A stretch of 11,164 nt of DNA from Desulfobacterales bacterium (lineage in GTDB: Bacteria; Desulfobacterota; Desulfobacteria; Desulfobacterales; Desulfosalsimonadaceae): contig JAOZOL010000063.1 of NCBI GenBank assembly GCA_029933295.1, positions 1-11,164 of the forward strand, given 5' to 3'. Shown piece by piece: positions 7,164-11,164 of the stretch. A program made the translations under genes and the position numbers. A model generated the notes under the pieces. That model was not told the DNA's origin, ran no database searches, and saw only the letters and a program-made list of their open reading frames with translations. Each line of letters begins with the position of its first letter. The first letter of the stretch is position 1.

Positions 7164-7205
7164 TGAACGCTGAACATTCAACGCCCAACATCGAACGTCG
7201 AAGAT
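7164..7205. repeat. Degenerate heptamer tandem repeat
   Basis: Six consecutive 7-base units follow the pdxJ stop: TGAACGC, TGAACAT, TCAACGC, CCAACAT, CGAACGT and CGAAGAT. The core AAC recurs exactly every seven bases in five of the six units (AAG in the last), with an alternating CGC/CAT-type tail. Similar heptamer strings occur in intergenic DNA of many environmental bacteria; their function is not known. The remaining bases to 7235 show no further clear structure. Confidence 0.7.
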
Positions 7206-7235
7206 GGATATCGCTTCGCTCAATCATTTTAATTA

Positions 7236-7384
7236 GAAGCTGTTTCAAAATCTTGGATCAGGTTTTATGGCAAGGCGCAGGCCGATGAAGAAACGCAGCA
7301 TACATAAGAGATAGGGTATGTGAGTATTTTGAAGAGGACTGCAACACAGCCAGGAAGCCTTAGACGGAGTTTTGAAATAGCTTC
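7236..7384. mobile_element. MITE-like 149-bp element with terminal inverted repeats
   Basis: GAAGCTGTTTCAAAA (7236–7250) and TTTTGAAATAGCTTC (7370–7384) are inverted copies matching at 14 of 15 positions. They bound a noncoding 149-bp unit. Inside, CATAC and GTATG form a central small hairpin around ATAAGAGATAGG, and AAGGC/GCCTT can pair across the unit, so the whole may fold as a long RNA or DNA hairpin. There is no transposase and no clear target duplication (AATTA left, CAGGA right). The right edge lies 14 bases from the nnr ATG, so the element forms most of its leader. The layout fits a miniature inverted-repeat element or a family of structured intergenic repeats in Desulfobacterales. 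Confidence 0.65.
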
Positions 7385-7398
7385 CAGGAAAATTTACC

Positions 7399-9003
7399 AT
7401 GCATTTAGTAACAGCCGATGAAATAAGAGAAATGGATCGTCTGACCATTGAATCATTTGGTCTTCCGGGTCGCGTTTTAATGGAAAATGCCGGGCGGGGC
7501 GCCACCCGGGTATTGATGAATAAATTTTCCGACATTGCATCAAAACGCGTTGGAATTATTGCCGGCCGGGGCAACAACGGCGGTGACGGGTTTGTTATTG
7601 CACGGTATCTGGCCCATGCCGGAGTTAATGTTACTGTATATCTGCTGTCTGAAATTTCCCGTCTTACAGGAGATGCCAAGGATAATTTTAAACTGCTGGC
7701 ACCGCTGGATATTAACGTAATAAAAATACCGGATGAAAGCAGCTTTAAACGGCATAAAACAGAAATGACCCACGAGCATATCTGGGTGGATGCCATCCTC
7801 GGCACGGGTTTAAATTCAGATGTTGCCGGATTTTTCAAATCCGTGATTGAATTTATCAATGCATTAAACCGTCCCGTACTTGCCGTTGATATCGCATCCG
7901 GGCTGCACACGGATTCCGGCCAGATTTGCGGTATCTGCATTCAGGCCACCCTCACCGCCACGTTTGGATTTCCCAAGATCGGCCATATTCAGCTTCCGGG
8001 TGCTGCCTGCACCGGCGAACTTCATGTTATTGATATCGGTATTCCCCCTCATATTGTGAAAAATGTCGGCCCCCGACAGCACCTGCTGACCAAAGATATG
8101 GTTCTAAGCAATATGATTCCCCGCCCTTCTGATATTCACAAAGGCGGAACCGGCCATGTTCTGGTGGTTGCCGGTTCACCCGGCAAAACCGGTGCCGCGG
8201 CCATGTGCGCCATGTCAGCGCTTCGATCAGGAGCAGGACTGGTCACCTTAGGGGTTCCCAAAAGCTTAAATCCGGTGGTGGAACCTTTGGGCCTTGAAGT
8301 CATGACCGTCCCCATGGACGAATCCAAAACCGGGACGTTCAGCGAAAAGGCGGGAGAATCCATTTTAACGCTTCTTGAAGATAAAAAATGCCTGGGGATC
8401 GGCCCCGGGATCGGTACGGAAACCGGCACCATGAGCCTTGTGCATCAACTCGTCAAAGAAAGCCCGGTTCCCATAGTAATTGATGCGGATGGATTAAACA
8501 ACCTGGCAAACAACCCGGCAATATTACTCAAACGCAAATCCGAAATCATTTTAACCCCGCACCCCGGTGAAATGGCCAGGCTGGTTAACGCCAGGCCCGG
8601 AGACATTCAAAAGGATCGTGTGGGATACGCCAGAAAATTTGCTGAAACATATAATGTTCATCTTGTTTTAAAAGGCGCCCGAACCATTGTCGCCCATCCA
8701 AACGGTGATGTTTATATTAATCTTAGCGGAAATCCGGGGATGGCATCTGCGGGCATGGGCGACGTGTTGACCGGAATGGTGGCCGGGTTCATTGCCCAGG
8801 GGTATCCCCTTGCAACAGCTGCTCAGATCGCCGTTTATCTTCATGGCGATGCGGGGGATAATCTGGCAGACGCCAGAGGCCCTTTTGGTTATATTGCTTC
8901 TGATGTCATGGACAGCTTGCCGGAGGCAATCAAGCGGCTGATGGCAGGGAACGCGTTTAGTAACCAGTATGATTGCGGCATGCCGCATCAGACAATTCTG
9001 TAA
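7399..9003 (+). CDS. nnr: Bifunctional NAD(P)HX epimerase / ADP-dependent NAD(P)HX dehydratase
   Basis: This is a metabolite-repair enzyme: the N-terminal half epimerises damaged NAD(P)HX and the C-terminal half dehydrates it back to NAD(P)H using ADP. The product is 534 residues, the normal length for the fused YjeF form. The epimerase domain (about 1–225) has MENAGRG (28–34), GRGNNGGDGFV (57–67) and VDIASGLHTDSG (163–174). The ribokinase-like dehydratase domain (about 235–515) has KGGTGHVLVVAGS (248–260), GIGPGIG (333–339), DADGLNNL (362–369), TPHPGEMARL (386–395) and NPGMASAGMGDVLTG (445–459) with the catalytic Asp454. The ATG at 7399 follows an AGGA site about 10 bases upstream that directly abuts a MITE-like element. 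tsaE follows, a pairing also seen in E. coli (yjeF–yjeE). Confidence 0.95.
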   Translation: MHLVTADEIREMDRLTIESFGLPGRVLMENAGRGATRVLMNKFSDIASKRVGIIAGRGNNGGDGFVIARYLAHAGVNVTVYLLSEISRLTGDAKDNFKLLAPLDINVIKIPDESSFKRHKTEMTHEHIWVDAILGTGLNSDVAGFFKSVIEFINALNRPVLAVDIASGLHTDSGQICGICIQATLTATFGFPKIGHIQLPGAACTGELHVIDIGIPPHIVKNVGPRQHLLTKDMVLSNMIPRPSDIHKGGTGHVLVVAGSPGKTGAAAMCAMSALRSGAGLVTLGVPKSLNPVVEPLGLEVMTVPMDESKTGTFSEKAGESILTLLEDKKCLGIGPGIGTETGTMSLVHQLVKESPVPIVIDADGLNNLANNPAILLKRKSEIILTPHPGEMARLVNARPGDIQKDRVGYARKFAETYNVHLVLKGARTIVAHPNGDVYINLSGNPGMASAGMGDVLTGMVAGFIAQGYPLATAAQIAVYLHGDAGDNLADARGPFGYIASDVMDSLPEAIKRLMAGNAFSNQYDCGMPHQTIL

Positions 9004-9023
9004 CCTAACAGCAACTCAACACA

Positions 9024-9048
9024 CCATGCCTTTAACTTAAAGGCATGG
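9024..9048. repeat. Near-perfect palindrome with 12-base arms between nnr and tsaE
   Basis: CCATGCCTTTAA (9024–9035) and TTAAAGGCATGG (9037–9048) are perfect inverted copies around a single C. As RNA it would be a stable stem with a small loop. No T tract follows on either side, so it is not a typical terminator. It could protect or process the nnr–tsaE mRNA, or serve as an operator. Confidence 0.6.
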
Positions 9049-9081
9049 GTCTAACACGTTATGTAAAATTGAAAAAATAAG

Positions 9082-9567
9082 ATGCAAGACCCGCTTAAAA
9101 TAACCACCCATTCCCCGGACAGAACCCGATTTATCGGAGAAGTCATCGGCCGGGCCATTGATACAAACACCGTGATTGCCCTGACCGGAGATTTAGGGGC
9201 AGGAAAAACCGTTTTTGTCCAGGGCCTTGCCCGGGGCCTTGAAGTGCCGGCCGATTATTATATTACAAGCCCGACATACACATTGATCAATGAATATCCC
9301 GGCCGGATCCGATTGTTCCATGTTGATCTTTATCGGATAACATCGCAAACTGAGCTGTTTGACATCGGTTTTGATGACATCTGTGACGGAAACGGCGTGA
9401 TGGTTGTTGAATGGGCGGACCGCCTGGAACCCGGAGATTTGTCAGAAGATATCTCCATCGCAATCAACACCATTGATAACACAACCCGTGAATTTTGCAT
9501 TTTTTTTTATGGACGAAAAAAAACAAAGTTGCTACAGCATCTGAAAGATATATTAACTCATCAATAA
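9082..9567 (+). CDS. tsaE: tRNA t6A37 threonylcarbamoyltransferase complex ATPase TsaE
   Basis: TsaE is the ATPase that works with TsaB and TsaD to install threonylcarbamoyladenosine at position 37 of ANN-decoding tRNAs. The 161-residue product has Walker A GDLGAGKT (36–43), the switch-like SPTYTLINEY (63–72), HVDLYR (80–85) and VVEWADR (108–114), all standard for TsaE/YjeE. The length is typical. The ATG at 9082 has only an A-rich upstream stretch and no clear Shine-Dalgarno, unlike its neighbours. It lies 78 bases after nnr, across a palindrome, and 9 bases before lysC, so it is likely co-transcribed with lysC. Confidence 0.94.
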   Translation: MQDPLKITTHSPDRTRFIGEVIGRAIDTNTVIALTGDLGAGKTVFVQGLARGLEVPADYYITSPTYTLINEYPGRIRLFHVDLYRITSQTELFDIGFDDICDGNGVMVVEWADRLEPGDLSEDISIAINTIDNTTREFCIFFYGRKKTKLLQHLKDILTHQ

Positions 9568-9576
9568 GGGATAAAT

Positions 9577-10797
9577 ATGGCACTAATCGTACAAAAATAC
9601 GGCGGCACATCCGTTGGCGATCTGGACAAGATTCGAAATGTCGCCGGCCGTATCGCCAAAACCTATGACCAGGGCAATAATGTTGTTGTCATTCTTTCCG
9701 CCATGGGCGGCGTCACCGACAAACTCATTGACACGGCGGAGAAAATAACGGAATTTCCAGATAAACGTGAAATGGACGTTCTGCTGGCCACCGGCGAACA
9801 AACCACCGTGGCATTGATGGCAATAACATTGAAATCAATGGGATACAAGGCTCACTCAATTCTGGGGCATCAGGCTGAAGTTTTGACGGACAACCAGGCA
9901 GGCAAAGCCCGTATATTAAGTATCGGAGCAACCCGAATCAGGAAGTTGCTTGCGCACAAACAAATCGTTATTGTCGCCGGATTCCAGGGAGCTGATTCAA
10001 AAGGGCATATCACAACGCTTGGCCGGGGGGGATCGGACACGTCTGCTGTGGCGGTGGCTTCAGCAATCGAGGCTGACCAATGTGAAATATACACGGATGT
10101 GGACGGTGTTTATACCGCAGATCCCAATATATGCAGCCGGGCCCGAAAACTCGACAAAATCTCCTATGATGAAATGCTTGAAATGGCCAGTCTCGGCGCC
10201 AAAGTACTGCAGATCCGCTCGGTGGAATTTGCCATGAAATATAATGTCCCGATCCATGTAAGATCGTCATTTAATGAGGAGGAAGGTACAATGGTGGTTA
10301 ATGAAGATGCCAATATGGAAAAAGTGATAGTTTCGAGTGTAACACACAATAAAAATGAAGCCAGGATAACCCTGTTAAAAATTCCGGATGAGCCGGGAAT
10401 TGCTTCCAAGATTCTTTCTCCCATTTCCGAAGCCGGCATCATCGTGGACATCATTATCCAAAACACCCGCTCCGGCAACATGACGGATCTGACATTTACG
10501 GTGTCCAAAACCGATTTTAAAGCGGCCATGCAAATCTCAAAACAGACTGCGAGTCAAATCAATGCAGGAGAAGTTGTGGGGGATGAAAATATAGCTAAAA
10601 TTTCCGTTATTGGCGTGGGCATGCGAAGCCATTCCGGGGTGGCCGCAAAAATGTTCGCCACCCTGGCGGCTGAAAATATCAATATCCTGTTGATCAGCAC
10701 ATCAGAAATCAGGATATCGTGTATTATAGAGGAGAAATATACGGAACTGGCGGTTCGCTCCCTTCATACTGCTTTTGATCTTGATGAGAAAAAATAA
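9577..10797 (+). CDS. lysC: Aspartate kinase (aspartokinase)
   Basis: Aspartate kinase phosphorylates aspartate in the first step toward lysine, threonine, methionine and diaminopimelate. The 406-residue product is a monofunctional class I enzyme with no fused homoserine dehydrogenase. The catalytic amino-acid-kinase domain (about 1–235) shows KYGGTSVG (7–14), ATGEQ (71–75), GRGGSDTSAVA (149–159) and TDVDGVYTADP (173–183). Two ACT regulatory domains follow, with EAGIIVDIIIQN (285–296) and ENINILLISTSEIRIS (366–381), the effector-binding regions of lysine/threonine-inhibited enzymes. An AAGGG site precedes the ATG. A strong internal ribosome site at codon 239 suggests a separately made regulatory beta subunit, as in Bacillus and Corynebacterium. 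The effector cannot be read from sequence alone. Confidence 0.96.
   Translation: MALIVQKYGGTSVGDLDKIRNVAGRIAKTYDQGNNVVVILSAMGGVTDKLIDTAEKITEFPDKREMDVLLATGEQTTVALMAITLKSMGYKAHSILGHQAEVLTDNQAGKARILSIGATRIRKLLAHKQIVIVAGFQGADSKGHITTLGRGGSDTSAVAVASAIEADQCEIYTDVDGVYTADPNICSRARKLDKISYDEMLEMASLGAKVLQIRSVEFAMKYNVPIHVRSSFNEEEGTMVVNEDANMEKVIVSSVTHNKNEARITLLKIPDEPGIASKILSPISEAGIIVDIIIQNTRSGNMTDLTFTVSKTDFKAAMQISKQTASQINAGEVVGDENIAKISVIGVGMRSHSGVAAKMFATLAAENINILLISTSEIRISCIIEEKYTELAVRSLHTAFDLDEKK
10276..10293 (+). promoter_or_regulatory. Internal ribosome site and start for a possible LysC beta subunit
   Basis: Inside lysC, GAGGAGGAAGG is followed by an in-frame ATG at 10291 (Met239). AGGAGG (10277–10282) ends 8 bases before it, close to ideal spacing. 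Translation from here would yield 168 residues containing both ACT domains, near the size of the beta subunits made from internal starts of lysC in Bacillus subtilis and Corynebacterium. Met247 (10315) is a second candidate with a weaker site. The SD bases also encode a conserved Glu-Glu-Gly stretch, so coincidence is possible. Confidence 0.45.
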
Positions 10798-10799
10798 TA

Positions 10800-10898
10800 A
10801 TGCCGTTGAAACAATTTAATCCGGATCAACTGATCTTTGCGGTCATTCTTGCAGCCGTCATCCTCGGGATAACCGCATACAGGCTATATTGGGGATAG
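10800..10898 (+). CDS. Small single-pass membrane peptide (32 residues), function unknown
   Basis: An ATG two bases after the lysC stop opens a 32-codon frame ending TAG. The peptide begins MPLKQFNPDQ, has one hydrophobic helix from about residue 11 to 26 (LIFAVILAAVILGITA) and ends with the polar/aromatic YRLYWG. Charge placement (Lys before, Arg after) and the helix length suit a single-span inner-membrane microprotein. The purine-rich GATGAG near the lysC end could act as a weak ribosome site, and translation may be coupled to lysC termination. I do not recognise the family. It could still be a chance frame, but hydrophobic content, immediate linkage and codon choice favour a real gene. 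Confidence 0.5.
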   Translation: MPLKQFNPDQLIFAVILAAVILGITAYRLYWG

Positions 10899-10916
10899 CA
10901 TTAGCAATTCAGGTGA

Positions 10917-11126
10917 ATATCAGATGATTGCATGAACTGCCCTGAGCTATCGAGATGCCCCGTCAAGAAGGGAAAAAAACATTACTATCTGCGGTTTACC
11001 AAACAAAAAATGCGAATAGCAAAGCGCAGAATATATGAAAATTCAGACGAGTTCAAAATCAAAGAGCATTTTGTGACGCCATCAAGCTTGCCAGATCGCT
11101 TGTTGACAATCCTTTCAGATAAATGA
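10917..11126 (+). pseudogene. Transposase fragment (DDE type, probably IS1182-like), truncated
   Basis: The open frame after a TGA at 10914 reads CMNCPELSRCPVKKG, then YYLRFT, RIAKRRIYE and SDEFK (to about 11063). A Cys-rich ribbon, then a KGKK/YLR block and a RIAKRR-Y-EFK block resemble a central to C-terminal part of DDE transposases of the IS1182-like group, as I remember that family; no search was run. In intact copies this point is followed by a region with a conserved catalytic Glu. Here the sequence changes to unrelated residues and stops at 11126. No start region, terminal repeats or upstream catalytic Asp are present, so it is a decayed remnant. It occupies the place where other lysC clusters often continue with amino-acid biosynthesis genes. 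Confidence 0.5.
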
Positions 11127-11164
11127 GAAAAAACAGAATTGAGAAAATAAAAAATATGACATAA

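Noticed and set aside
7245..7940. A 231-codon minus-strand frame running from the repeat element into nnr
   Set aside because: It is antisense to the well-supported nnr gene, has no coherent domain pattern, and starts within nnr coding sequence.

Overview
The window looks like a chromosomal housekeeping segment from a sulfate-reducer-type deltaproteobacterium (Desulfobacterota, probably Desulfobacterales). This is inferred from moderate GC, the gene order phoH–7TM-HD–ybeY–pdxJ–nnr–tsaE–lysC, and the style of the interspersed repeats. No rRNA, tRNA or CRISPR array is visible, and no clearly undescribed multi-gene system is present. The unusual material lies between and around the genes.

Left edge (1–522). 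This stretch has no convincing gene. On the minus strand it holds the 5' end of a truncated group II intron, which begins 21 bases after the hisF stop codon. A 7-base exon/intron pairing (IBS1–EBS1) supports the boundary. Beyond the intron lie a palindrome-rich patch and a minus-strand rho-independent terminator that probably ended the original hisF transcript.

Minus-strand operon (523–2466). The order of transcription is cvpA, hisH, hisF, with overlapping gene ends. HisH and HisF form imidazole glycerol phosphate synthase, the branch point of histidine and purine synthesis. A sigma70-like promoter with an overlapping inverted repeat sits in the divergent cvpA/phoH gap.

Plus-strand cluster (2625–10898). 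phoH, a PgpH-type membrane HD phosphodiesterase (probable c-di-AMP hydrolase) and ybeY keep the order also known from Firmicutes. pdxJ (vitamin B6) follows. A 240-base gap then carries degenerate heptamer repeats and a 149-base element with terminal inverted repeats. After it come a bifunctional NAD(P)HX repair enzyme, a 12-base-arm palindrome, tsaE (tRNA t6A synthesis), lysC (aspartate kinase, with a strong internal start signal for a possible beta subunit) and an uncatalogued 32-residue single-helix membrane peptide.

Right edge (10899–11164). A short transposase-like fragment ends the window, so both flanks of this conserved block are marked by decayed mobile DNA.
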